Shown here piece by piece: positions 15,167-23,068 of a stretch of 64,000 nt of DNA (positions are counted from its first letter, which is position 1; every line of letters begins with the position of its first letter). A program made the position numbers and the translations under genes. This DNA is from Phycisphaerae bacterium (GTDB taxonomy: Bacteria; Planctomycetota; Phycisphaerae; Sedimentisphaerales; UBA12454). Below the pieces are notes generated by a model, which did not search any database, was not told the origin of the DNA, and saw only the letters and a list, made by a program, of their open reading frames with translations. The stretch spans positions 62,001-126,000 of the forward strand of contig JBAZHC010000001.1 of the NCBI GenBank assembly GCA_041652575.1, in the 5' to 3' direction.

Positions 15167-16915
15167 ATGGCCAGAGACATTCCAATAGAGCAGTTGCGAG
15201 GCAGGACGTTAGGACGAATTCTCGTTAAAATGGGAATCTTAACGAGGGATAAAGTTCATCAATGCTTAGCTGTTCAGAAGAAAAAAGGCGGCGGGGTTCT
15301 TCTCGGGCAGGTGATGATCGAATTGGGAATGATAGATGATAAGCAGCTAAAAAAGGCACTGGCGGCGCAAAGGGGAATGGGATATGTCGACCTGGCCGGC
15401 ATGGATATCGAAAAATCCATAATAGACCAAATACCTGCTCAGATGGCCAATGCCTACAGGGTAGTGCCGCTCGAATACGATAAAATTCAAAACACTATGA
15501 TAGTGGCAATCGACAGTCCGGATAATTTCAAAGCGACCGACGATTTAAGCACGCTGATGGGATTTAAGGTTCAGGCCAAAGTTGCTTCACCTGCCGAACT
15601 CGATGAGGTCCTCAAAAAATATTATTCCAAGGAAGAAGAGAGTATAAACGACCTTATCGGTCAGCTTGAAGGTGACGACTTTCTCGGAGAATTTGCGGGC
15701 AGAGACCAGAGTATCGACCTCAGCGAGCTTAAAGAACTTGCCGAATCGAACCCGGTCAAAAAACTGCTCAACCTCGTACTTTTGCAGGCCATAAAAGACA
15801 AGGCCTCGGACATTCACTTTGAACCTTTCGAAGACGAATACAAGATGCGATACCGAATTGACGGCGTGCTTTATGAGATGATACCGCCGCCAAAACATAT
15901 AGCCGTAGCCATAAGTTCGAGAATAAAGGTTATGGCAAATCTTGACATAGCCGAAAGAAGAATGCCTCAGGACGGCAGAATTCCGTTGACCGTCCAGGGT
16001 CATCAGGTTGACCTGCGTGTCGCTATTCTTCCGACGATGTTCGGCGAAAGCGTCGTGCTTCGTGTACTTGACAGGTCACAGCTCGATTTGAAGCTCGAGA
16101 ACCTCGGCATGGCACAGGAAGATATGAGTATGGTACGTCAGCTTATGCAGAAACCCAACGGGATTCTTATTGTAACGGGACCTACCGGCAGCGGAAAAAC
16201 GACGACGCTTTATTCGGCGCTTAAGGAACTTAATACTATCGACAGCAAGCTGATTACCACGGAGGACCCCGTTGAGTATGATATCGACGGCATTATTCAG
16301 GTGCAGATGAAACCTGACATAGGTCTTACGTTCGCAAGCTGTCTTAGGTCTATATTGCGTCAGGACCCTGACGTGATAATGGTCGGTGAAATTCGTGACC
16401 TTGAGACGGCGCAAATTGCCTCGCAGGCCTCGCTCACAGGACACCTTGTTTTTACAACGCTCCATACCAATGACGCCCCGAGCGCAATCGCAAGACTTTT
16501 GGACCTTGGTCTTGAGCCGTTTTTGATTACCGCGACCCTCGAAGGAATTATCGCCCAAAGGCTTGTAAGAAAAATATGCAAAAACTGCAAAGAGGCTTAT
16601 GAACCGACTGAAGAGCAGCTTCTCGAACTTGATTTGACGCCGGATAAGGTGCAGGGCAAGACGTTCTATTACGGCCGGGGCTGCGACCAGTGCAATAATA
16701 CAGGATACAGAGGCCGAATGGGAATATATGAAATAATGGTTTTTGACGATGAAATGCGCGAACTTGTAATGAACCATGCCTCGACAAATGTGCTGCGAAC
16801 TGCGGCGAAAAAGGTCGGTATGACGACACTTCGCGAAAGAGGACTTAATGCGATATATAACGGCGTGACAACGATAGAAGAAGTTGTCAAGGAAACAGTA
16901 ATGGAAGAGCAGTAG
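15167..16915 (+). CDS. GspE/PilB-type secretion ATPase with MshEN domain (second copy)
   Basis: A 582-residue protein with the same order of domains as the first copy: MshEN repeats (TLGRILVKMGILT, LLGQVMIELGMID), ASDIHFEP, Walker A GPTGSGKTT, Walker B IMVGEIRDLET, STLHTND-equivalent TTLHTND, and zinc Cys pairs CKNC and CDQC. Sequence divergence from the first copy is large, so this is an old duplication or a functional split (for example pilus extension versus secretion). Start ATG follows TTGGAGG. Confidence 0.93.
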   Translation: MARDIPIEQLRGRTLGRILVKMGILTRDKVHQCLAVQKKKGGGVLLGQVMIELGMIDDKQLKKALAAQRGMGYVDLAGMDIEKSIIDQIPAQMANAYRVVPLEYDKIQNTMIVAIDSPDNFKATDDLSTLMGFKVQAKVASPAELDEVLKKYYSKEEESINDLIGQLEGDDFLGEFAGRDQSIDLSELKELAESNPVKKLLNLVLLQAIKDKASDIHFEPFEDEYKMRYRIDGVLYEMIPPPKHIAVAISSRIKVMANLDIAERRMPQDGRIPLTVQGHQVDLRVAILPTMFGESVVLRVLDRSQLDLKLENLGMAQEDMSMVRQLMQKPNGILIVTGPTGSGKTTTLYSALKELNTIDSKLITTEDPVEYDIDGIIQVQMKPDIGLTFASCLRSILRQDPDVIMVGEIRDLETAQIASQASLTGHLVFTTLHTNDAPSAIARLLDLGLEPFLITATLEGIIAQRLVRKICKNCKEAYEPTEEQLLELDLTPDKVQGKTFYYGRGCDQCNNTGYRGRMGIYEIMVFDDEMRELVMNHASTNVLRTAAKKVGMTTLRERGLNAIYNGVTTIEEVVKETVMEEQ

Positions 16916-16959
16916 CGATTTAAGATTGAAAATTGAAGAATGAAGATTTGAGTTTAGGA

Positions 16960-16995
16960 TTCGGTATAGCTAACGTTACCGTTACCGATACCGAA
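16960..16995. repeat. Inverted repeat with GGTAAC-type units, copy 1
   Basis: TTCGGTAT (16960-16967) and ATACCGAA (16988-16995) are perfect inverted ends around GTTACC units. A larger related copy is at 20571-20677. Confidence 0.6.
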
Positions 16996-17020
16996 AACGG
17001 AATTTAATAAAAGGTGATAT

Positions 17021-18265
17021 ATGCCGGTTTTTCAATATGAAGCGTTAGATGCCAGCGGGCAGGAAATAAAAGGGCAAATCGAAGCTCTCAGCGGTGATGA
17101 AGCGCTGAGTAAAATCCGCAATATGGGATATTTCCCTACGAAGCCTCCCAAAGCCAAGGGCGGAGTGCGTGAGAAAAAGGCTGCATCGACCAAACCGAAA
17201 TCCCGCAGGGGTGCCGGCGGCAGTGTGGGAGTAAAACAGCTTACACAATTCGCCAGACAGCTTTCGACTCTTCAGGATGCCGGTCTGCCGATTTTGCGTT
17301 CGCTTCGGATTCTCGAAGAACAGCAAAAGCCCGGTACTTTTAAGAAGATTATCGGTTACGTAGGCGATGATATTGAAAGCGGCTCAACTCTTTCCGAAGC
17401 GCTTGGAAAATATCCAAAGGCGTTCAACAGATTATTTGTGAATATGGTGGCGGCAGGCGAGGTCGGCGGCGTTCTCGATGTCATTTTGTCCAGACTTGCC
17501 GATTTTATGGAAAAGGCGGCCAAGCTGAAAGCCAAAATTAAGGGCGCGATGGTTTACCCGGTTGTCGTTATGGGCGCTGCCTTCGGTATCGTTATGGGTT
17601 TGATGCTTGGTGTTATTCCGAAATTCAGTACGATTTTAAAGGATATGACCGGTGGAGAACTGCCGGCCCTTACAAGAATCCTTATATCAATCAGTAACTG
17701 GATTGCGTTCCAGTACGGCTGGGCCGTGATGATTGCGATTCCGTTTATAATAATATTTACACTGCGCCTTATAAGACAGTTCGCTATCGGCAGATATATC
17801 CTTGATACCATTAACCTTCATTTGCCTGTTATAGGCAAGTTGGTCTATAAAACAGTCGTAGCGCGATGGACAAGAACGCTTGGCACTCTCATCAGCGCAG
17901 GCGTGCCGATACTCGAGGCGATAAACATTACCGCCGACACCGCGGGAAATGAAGTTTATTCGACTATGCTTCGCAAGGTGTACAACGCAATCAGGCAGGG
18001 CGATACCTTTGCAAATCCGCTCAGAATCTCGAAGACCACCGACAGCCTCGTGGTGAATATGATTGATGTCGGCGAGGAAACGGGCGATATGGACAAGATG
18101 CTTATGAAAATCGCCGGAAATTTCGATGAAGAAGTTGATGTGCTCGTCGGCTCTCTTATGAGTCTGCTTGAGCCTATAATGATTATCGTTCTCGGCGGAA
18201 CCGTAGGCGTGATTGTGCTCGCTATATTTTTGCCGATGGTAAAGATTATTACGTCTTTAATGTAA
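17021..18265 (+). CDS. GspF/PilC inner-membrane platform protein
   Basis: A 414-residue protein with two tandem T2SSF domains (QFARQLSTLQDAGLPILRSL... and WTRTLGTLISAGVPILEA...), each followed by hydrophobic helices; three membrane segments are visible (about 185-215, 235-260 and 385-410). A charged, Lys-rich linker follows the N-terminal VFQYEALDASGQEIKG. It anchors the assembly ATPase in the membrane. Start ATG follows AAGGTGATAT. Confidence 0.94.
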   Translation: MPVFQYEALDASGQEIKGQIEALSGDEALSKIRNMGYFPTKPPKAKGGVREKKAASTKPKSRRGAGGSVGVKQLTQFARQLSTLQDAGLPILRSLRILEEQQKPGTFKKIIGYVGDDIESGSTLSEALGKYPKAFNRLFVNMVAAGEVGGVLDVILSRLADFMEKAAKLKAKIKGAMVYPVVVMGAAFGIVMGLMLGVIPKFSTILKDMTGGELPALTRILISISNWIAFQYGWAVMIAIPFIIIFTLRLIRQFAIGRYILDTINLHLPVIGKLVYKTVVARWTRTLGTLISAGVPILEAINITADTAGNEVYSTMLRKVYNAIRQGDTFANPLRISKTTDSLVVNMIDVGEETGDMDKMLMKIAGNFDEEVDVLVGSLMSLLEPIMIIVLGGTVGVIVLAIFLPMVKIITSLM

Positions 18266-18292
18266 AATTTATAACTTAATATTGAAAAATTT

Positions 18293-18354
18293 AACCACGA
18301 ATGAACACGAATAAATTAGAATTAAAATTTTATATCTCTGTGTCCTCTGTGGCT
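18293..18354. repeat. Inverted-repeat element with hybrid arms
   Basis: The left arm is AACCACGAATGAACACGAATAAA and the right arm is CTCTGTGTCCTCTGTGGCT. The right arm belongs to the CTCTGTG nonamer type. The left arm is a GAATGAACAC-type unit, so the two arms no longer match well. Confidence 0.5.
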
Positions 18355-18426
18355 GAAAGAATGAGTTAGTCTGCTAAACAGGCAGTTGAAAATGAAATAA
18401 TAACGTTTATAGGAAAGGCAATTAAA

Positions 18427-19422
18427 ATGAAAACGAAAAAAAGAAAATCTGGTTTTACGATTGTCGAGCTTCTGACAGTTATGGCCATTATAGCCATACT
18501 GATGGGCCTGCTTGTGCCGGCTCTTAATCAGGTCAGAAAACTTGCAAAAGACACAAGTCAAAAAGCGCAGTTTCACGCTATCGATGCGGCTTTGGAAGGC
18601 TATTATGCCGACAATCTGGCGTATCCTGATTCTGCGATATCGAAAACAAGCAATGTTTATACTGTAGGCGCCCAAAAACTCGCCGAGGCTCTTGTCGGAA
18701 GGGATTTGTTTGGACGTGACAATATGTCGAGCTGGGACGCAAAGAAAGATGAGCTTGACCCAAACAGCGACGCTATTTACGCAATTGAGGCGTATGGTTC
18801 TACTCCAGCTCAGGTAACATTCAGTCTTGGTAATAGAACAAAGCTTTATCTCAATCCGGATAAGGTGGAAGCGTTTGGAGTTGGTCAGTTGTATAGTAAT
18901 AATGATACCGCTGCCGCCGTTGTTTATCCGGGAGACAGGGACGAAACAGGCGCCAGAATAGGTACTATTAGTAAGCCGGCTCCGGTTTTAACCGATGTGT
19001 ATCTCGCAAAGAAGGTTACTTTGGCAAACAGAACGACCAAGATGGCTGGTTCGCCGATTTTATATTACAAGGCCAATACTCATGCAACTTTTTTCCCGAA
19101 TGTTGATGCAAATAGTACGGTTGATTATGCCGATGTCAATGAGACAGGCAGTATATACAACGGTATGGATAACGAAGAACTCATTAATTTGTATCAGATG
19201 ATGAATCCAATAGCTACAAATATGCATCATTTTGACCAGGCATACAATAATGCTGAAACACCCCAAAAGAATGGCGGATGGATTTTCTATAAAACTATTA
19301 CTAACCCTACGTTTATCACTCAGCCTCGGCCATATAATATGGATAGCTATATCCTGATATCAGCCGGTGCCGATGCTATATATGGAACAGCGGACGATAT
19401 TTATAATTTCCAGTCGCAATAA
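18427..19422 (+). CDS. GspG-like major pseudopilin, long form (first of three)
   Basis: A 331-residue protein. The leader MKTKKRKSG is cut before FTIVELLTVMAIIAILMGLL, a classic class III prepilin helix with Glu at position 5. About 200 extra residues separate this from a C-terminal ILISAGADAIYGTADDI, which matches the calcium-binding end of GspG. LAEALVGRDLFG is shared with the next protein, so the two are paralogues. Start ATG follows AGGAAAGG. Confidence 0.88.
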   Translation: MKTKKRKSGFTIVELLTVMAIIAILMGLLVPALNQVRKLAKDTSQKAQFHAIDAALEGYYADNLAYPDSAISKTSNVYTVGAQKLAEALVGRDLFGRDNMSSWDAKKDELDPNSDAIYAIEAYGSTPAQVTFSLGNRTKLYLNPDKVEAFGVGQLYSNNDTAAAVVYPGDRDETGARIGTISKPAPVLTDVYLAKKVTLANRTTKMAGSPILYYKANTHATFFPNVDANSTVDYADVNETGSIYNGMDNEELINLYQMMNPIATNMHHFDQAYNNAETPQKNGGWIFYKTITNPTFITQPRPYNMDSYILISAGADAIYGTADDIYNFQSQ

Positions 19423-19433
19423 ATGTGAAATAG

Positions 19434-19512
19434 CCGCAAAGGCACTAAGGCACGAAAGAAAATATTGGAATGGATTCCCGCCTTCGCGGGAATGACATTA
19501 CTTTGTGTCTCC
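19434..19512. repeat. Degraded octamer inverted repeat with a second element in its loop
   Basis: The left octamers CCGCAAAG, GCACTAAG and GCACGAAAG (19434-19458) are clear. On the right only CTTTGTGT (19501-19508) remains. In the loop sits a perfect 8-bp hairpin, ATTCCCGC-CTTC-GCGGGAAT (19474-19493), in the widespread TGGATTCC...AATGACA context. Confidence 0.65.
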
Positions 19513-19564
19513 CGTAAGGGATGGCCAAGCCATTGGTGTCTTAACGGCAAAAAAGGGGCAAAAA

Positions 19565-20560
19565 ATGAAGACCGAAAAAAAATATAGTCGCAAAGGCACA
19601 AAGGCACTAAAAGAAAATAGAAATATTTATTTTAAAACTTCGTGTCTTAGTGGCTTAGTGGCTAAAGCGGGATTTACGCTGGTCGAAGTTTTGACGACGC
19701 TGACGATTATTGCGATTCTTATAGGAATACTGCTGCCGGCACTGGGACAGGTAAAAAAGTTCGCAATAGAAGCCAGACAGAAAGCGCAAATCAGCAGTAT
19801 CGATATCGCCGCGAATCTCTATAAAAACGACTTTGGCGAGTATCCGCCATCGCACGGCAGTAGTTTTGATCCATTGCCGGCTAATGACGGTATTAACTAT
19901 TGCGGCGCCCAGACACTTGCCGAGGCACTTGTAGGCTATGACCTGCTCGGCGTTCATCGTAATTCTGTATTCAAAGCGAATGGCTATGATAGTAATTCCC
20001 CTACTCCGGTAAATCTTTATCCCTCGAATCCTGACGCTGTAAACCTTAGCAAACGCAAAGGGCCTTATCTTGACAGGACGAACATCGGCGTTTTTAAGCC
20101 TAAAGATATATTTGCCAATTTAACAGACTTGAAATATCCGGACAACTATGTGATTTGCGATGCTTTTGCTGTGGTAAGCAAAAAAATCGGCGGGAAAACA
20201 TACAAAATCGGCACACCTGTTCTGTATTTCAGGGCCAACCCTTCTCCGGTTAATATGCAGCTTATCTCCAGTACGACCGTGGATAGCCATTTAAATAACA
20301 TCTATAACTATTTTGATAATTATCCAACCATACTTACCGGGATAAATAATAAAAAACCCCATAAGCTTTATGAATCGACTCCGAACGGCAGTACCTTTTA
20401 TAATTTTATCAGGGATACGATGATACCGATTGTAACCCCGCCGGCCAACAGTTGCGGCAGGCCTGTTAGGCCGGACTCGTTTATTTTGATTTCGGCAGGC
20501 TCCGACGGCCTTTATGGAACGAACGACGATATTTGTAATTTCGAGCCCAATTTTGAGTGA
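19565..20560 (+). CDS. GspG-like pseudopilin, long form (second of three), leader encoded by a repeat
   Basis: With ATG 19565 (AAGGGG at a good distance) the product has 331 residues and a leader of about 36 residues, nearly all encoded by an octamer repeat (19588-19661). With GTG 19658, which is itself in the last octamer, the leader is MAKAG and the protein has 300 residues. Either way the mature part starts FTLVEVLTTLTIIAILIGIL. The C-terminus ILISAGSDGLYGTNDDI matches GspG. LAEALVGYDLLG links it to the previous gene. Confidence 0.85.
   Translation: MKTEKKYSRKGTKALKENRNIYFKTSCLSGLVAKAGFTLVEVLTTLTIIAILIGILLPALGQVKKFAIEARQKAQISSIDIAANLYKNDFGEYPPSHGSSFDPLPANDGINYCGAQTLAEALVGYDLLGVHRNSVFKANGYDSNSPTPVNLYPSNPDAVNLSKRKGPYLDRTNIGVFKPKDIFANLTDLKYPDNYVICDAFAVVSKKIGGKTYKIGTPVLYFRANPSPVNMQLISSTTVDSHLNNIYNYFDNYPTILTGINNKKPHKLYESTPNGSTFYNFIRDTMIPIVTPPANSCGRPVRPDSFILISAGSDGLYGTNDDICNFEPNFE
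19588..19661. repeat. Octamer inverted repeat, copy inside a pseudopilin leader
   Basis: Left TCGCAAAG, GCACAAAG, GCACTAAA (19588-19611), a 26-nt loop, right CTTCGTGT, CTTAGTGG, CTTAGTGG (19638-19661). The frame through it is open. Confidence 0.85.
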
Positions 20561-20570
20561 TGATAAAAAT

Positions 20571-20677
20571 GGGTATGGGTATGGGTAACGGTAACGTTGC
20601 ATGTTGCGGACATTCAGGACGTTACCGAAACCGACATCATTCTACGCGACTTTACCGATACCTATACCTATACCGAA
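20571..20677. repeat. Inverted repeat of GGGTAT/GGTAAC units, copy 2
   Basis: The left side has GGGTAT, GGGTAT, GGGTAACGGTAACGTT. The right side has ACGTTACCG and later TACCGATACC, TATACC, TATACCGAAAT. The arms are short tandem units, as in the octamer family but with a different sequence. It ends 15 bp before the next start codon. Confidence 0.65.
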
Positions 20678-20692
20678 ATTTAAATGTGATTT

Positions 20693-21190
20693 ATGCTGAT
20701 GATAAAAAAAAATGGTATGACATTGATAGAGATTCTGGTCGCCGTTGCCATTGTGGCGATTCTGGCGGCGGGACTCTATTCTGTCAGCAATTATGTCGAA
20801 ACGCAGGCAAAGATAAAACTTACCGAATCGACAATAGAGATTCTCACCGGCGCGCTTGAGCAGTATTATGATTTCTACGGCTCTTTCCCGGACCCCAATG
20901 CGACTTATCCTGCTGGCTGTGACCTCCCTGTGGAAAAACTGTATTACAAACTTACTCTCGCACCGGAGGCTAAAAAAATTCTTAATCAGATAAAGCCTTC
21001 GCTGATAGTAAATGTTAATACGAATGAATCTCCGGCGAAGATTTTCCCAGAGGTTGTTGACGCATGGGGCACGGCAATGAAATATGATTACATAAAAAAT
21101 ACAGTTCAACAGGATAATTTCCCTGTAATTACTTCAGCCGGCCCCGATAAGGATTTTAACAAAACCGATGATAATCTTACCAGCAGATAA
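20693..21190 (+). CDS. GspG-like pseudopilin, normal length (third of three)
   Basis: A 165-residue protein, the size of true GspG. The leader (MLMIKKNG, or MIKKNG from ATG 20699) is followed by MTLIEILVAVAIVAILAAGL. LTGALEQYYDFYGSFPDP, DAWGTAMKYDY and SAGPDKDFNKTDDNL are the standard GspG blocks, including the calcium-site end. This is the best candidate for the major pseudopilin. There is no clear Shine-Dalgarno; a repeat lies directly upstream. Confidence 0.9.
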   Translation: MLMIKKNGMTLIEILVAVAIVAILAAGLYSVSNYVETQAKIKLTESTIEILTGALEQYYDFYGSFPDPNATYPAGCDLPVEKLYYKLTLAPEAKKILNQIKPSLIVNVNTNESPAKIFPEVVDAWGTAMKYDYIKNTVQQDNFPVITSAGPDKDFNKTDDNLTSR

Positions 21191-21221
21191 TAAAAAAATA
21201 TGAAATTCAAAATGAAAACTC

Positions 21222-21354
21222 GAAGCACGAAACTCGAAATTCGAAACAATATCAAAATACGAAATACGAATGTTCAAAATAAGTTGTTTTGGTCATTTTT
21301 AGGTTTTTGTAATTCGGATTTGTTTCGGATTTCGATATTGGAATTTCGGATTTA
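21222..21354. repeat. CGAAAT-rich interspersed repeat, copy 1
   Basis: About 133 bp, close to 90 percent identical to 24147-24277. Its left half (CGAAATTCGAAACAATATC, TACGAAATACGAATGTTC) is an imperfect reverse complement of its right half (AATTCGGATTTGTTTCGG, GATATTGGAATTTCGGATTT). It ends 3 nt before the next start codon. Confidence 0.85.
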
Positions 21355-21357
21355 AAA

Positions 21358-22134
21358 ATGAGACCTGTGCTTAAAAAAAAACGAAACCAAAAGAACAGGA
21401 CAGCCCCGCCCGGACGGGCAGGCTTTTCGCTGGTGGAGCTGCTTGTTGTTATTGGGATAATTGCTGTCCTTGTCGGCCTTTCGATGCCGGCGATAAACGC
21501 GATGCAGAAGTCTTTTGACTCCACAGGTTCCGAAGGAATGATTAGCACGGCACTTTCTACTGCCAGAACGCTCGCAATCAGCCGGCAGAAATACGCCGGC
21601 GTCAGATTTCAAAAAGTCTATGATAAGGATGGCCTGCAGAAAGCCGACCAGTATATGATTTTTATAATTCACGATGAAGACCAGAGCACCCTTACCGATG
21701 AGTTTCATGCCGTTGACGGTTATAAGCCTATGCGGCTGCCGGAAAATATCGGTGTAATGGATTTAACCGGAATAAGTTCTATTAGCGGCGATGCGGCGCT
21801 TTCTAACGCCACCACATTTTCGATATTATTTTCACAGGCAGGCAGGCTTGTAATTCACGATGTTCAGACAAGAAACAAGGATGGATTAACTACAAACGGT
21901 AGCAAGGACGATGTTTTTAATACAAAAACGCAGGTACAATCCGGCGTCGGAATGTTTTTGCAGGATGATTATCCTGCCGATGGTCTTGATAAGGAACAAA
22001 GCCGAAATAAATTTGTTATCTATGACCGTGAAAAGTTTGGAACGATGTTAACGGACGGCCAAAAAATGGATTATTTAAATGGGCTTAAGCCTGTGTATGT
22101 AAATCCTTATACAGGCGCGTTGATTGAAAAATAA
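21358..22134 (+). CDS. GspH-like minor pseudopilin
   Basis: A 258-residue protein. A 22-residue basic leader ends RAG, followed by FSLVELLVVIGIIAVLVGL. SALSTARTLAISRQKYAGVRF-type sequence after the helix is typical of GspH/FimT. It has no visible Shine-Dalgarno, because the start directly follows the repeat above. Confidence 0.82.
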   Translation: MRPVLKKKRNQKNRTAPPGRAGFSLVELLVVIGIIAVLVGLSMPAINAMQKSFDSTGSEGMISTALSTARTLAISRQKYAGVRFQKVYDKDGLQKADQYMIFIIHDEDQSTLTDEFHAVDGYKPMRLPENIGVMDLTGISSISGDAALSNATTFSILFSQAGRLVIHDVQTRNKDGLTTNGSKDDVFNTKTQVQSGVGMFLQDDYPADGLDKEQSRNKFVIYDREKFGTMLTDGQKMDYLNGLKPVYVNPYTGALIEK

Positions 22135-22141
22135 ATAATTA

Positions 22142-22199
22142 TCTCTGTGTTCTCTGTGAACTCTGTGGCTAAAAAAATTATGAACTCTGTGGCTAAAAA
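22142..22199. repeat. CTCTGTG nonamers with a local duplication
   Basis: TCTCTGTG, TTCTCTGTG and AACTCTGTG lie in a row (22142-22167), followed by GGCTAAAAA. The unit AACTCTGTGGCTAAAAA then recurs at 22183. The second copy is translated as NSVAK at the start of the next protein. Confidence 0.7.
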
Positions 22200-22929
22200 T
22201 AACGGTTTCTCTCTTACCGAGGTCTTAATGGCCGTCGGCATACTCTCTGTCGGCCTTATGCTTGTTGCCACGATGTTTCCAGTTGGGATTTATCTTACCT
22301 CTGTCGCCTCGGAAAGGACTATGGCCGCGATTGTCGCGGACGAGGCCTTTGCCAAAATCCGGCTTTACGGTCTCGACCTTAACTCAGGTAATTGGATGTC
22401 TCCCAGAGACAAAGAATGTATGTGGTATGAAGAAGTATCTCTGATAGCAATCGACCCCAATGAATTTTCCTATCCGCCTGTTGACCCCTGTTCGACGGAC
22501 AACAGCCAATATTACTGGTCTGCGTTGTGCAAAAAATGTAATAACGATGGGAGCGATACGCGGTATCTGATTACGGTTTTTGTCGCCAGAAAAACCTCGC
22601 CTAATCATACGTATCTTAATGGCGGAGATGGCGGAAAAATACCGAGGGCTGCCGGGATTTCCGATTTGAGCCAGCCGGCCTCAAATGAGTTGAACATTGC
22701 TTATGGTAACGTCAGGTATGTCAATCCGCCTACGACAATACTCGATAACGCTTCTGGCAGGCTGTACCGCGTTATAGAAAGAAAAGTTAGTCCTTCTACT
22801 GTAGTGGTACTGGATAGAGACTGGGATAGTGATACTGATATCCCGAGGCAAATCTGGGTTGTACCGCCGCCGAATACCGGCGGGAAAAATGCGGATGTCG
22901 GAGTCTTTCAAAGAATAATAAGATTTTAG
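22180..22929 (+). CDS. GspI/PilV-like minor pseudopilin
   Basis: A 249-residue protein from ATG 22180: leader MNSVAKNNG, then FSLTEVLMAVGILSVGLMLVA. FPVGIYLTSVASERTMAAIVADEAFAKIRL is the usual GspI/PilV continuation. The in-frame upstream start at 22147 would only add repeat-encoded residues. The body is not similar to anything I can name. Confidence 0.8.
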   Translation: MNSVAKNNGFSLTEVLMAVGILSVGLMLVATMFPVGIYLTSVASERTMAAIVADEAFAKIRLYGLDLNSGNWMSPRDKECMWYEEVSLIAIDPNEFSYPPVDPCSTDNSQYYWSALCKKCNNDGSDTRYLITVFVARKTSPNHTYLNGGDGGKIPRAAGISDLSQPASNELNIAYGNVRYVNPPTTILDNASGRLYRVIERKVSPSTVVVLDRDWDSDTDIPRQIWVVPPPNTGGKNADVGVFQRIIRF

Positions 22930-22932
22930 GAG

Positions 22933-23003
22933 CCACGAAGACACAAAGGCACAAAGTAAAAATAAATAATAATAAAAAACTTAGTGTCTTGGTGCCTTAG
23001 TGG
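22933..23003. repeat. Octamer inverted repeat between the I- and J-like genes
   Basis: Left CCACGAAG, ACACAAAG, GCACAAAG (22933-22956), a 23-nt loop, right CTTAGTGT, CTTGGTGC, CTTAGTGG (22980-23003). It begins 3 bp after the stop of the preceding gene. Its last octamer holds an in-frame GTG of the next one. Confidence 0.88.
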
Positions 23004-23068
23004 CTAAAAAAAATGAAAAAAGCATTTACCCCAACACCAATTTGTATTGTGGGGGGATAGAGAAAAAT

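Noticed and set aside
20557..20859. 100-residue plus-strand ORF rich in Arg, His and Tyr
   Set aside because: It translates the GGGTAT/GGTAAC repeat and overlaps the third gspG-like gene in another frame.
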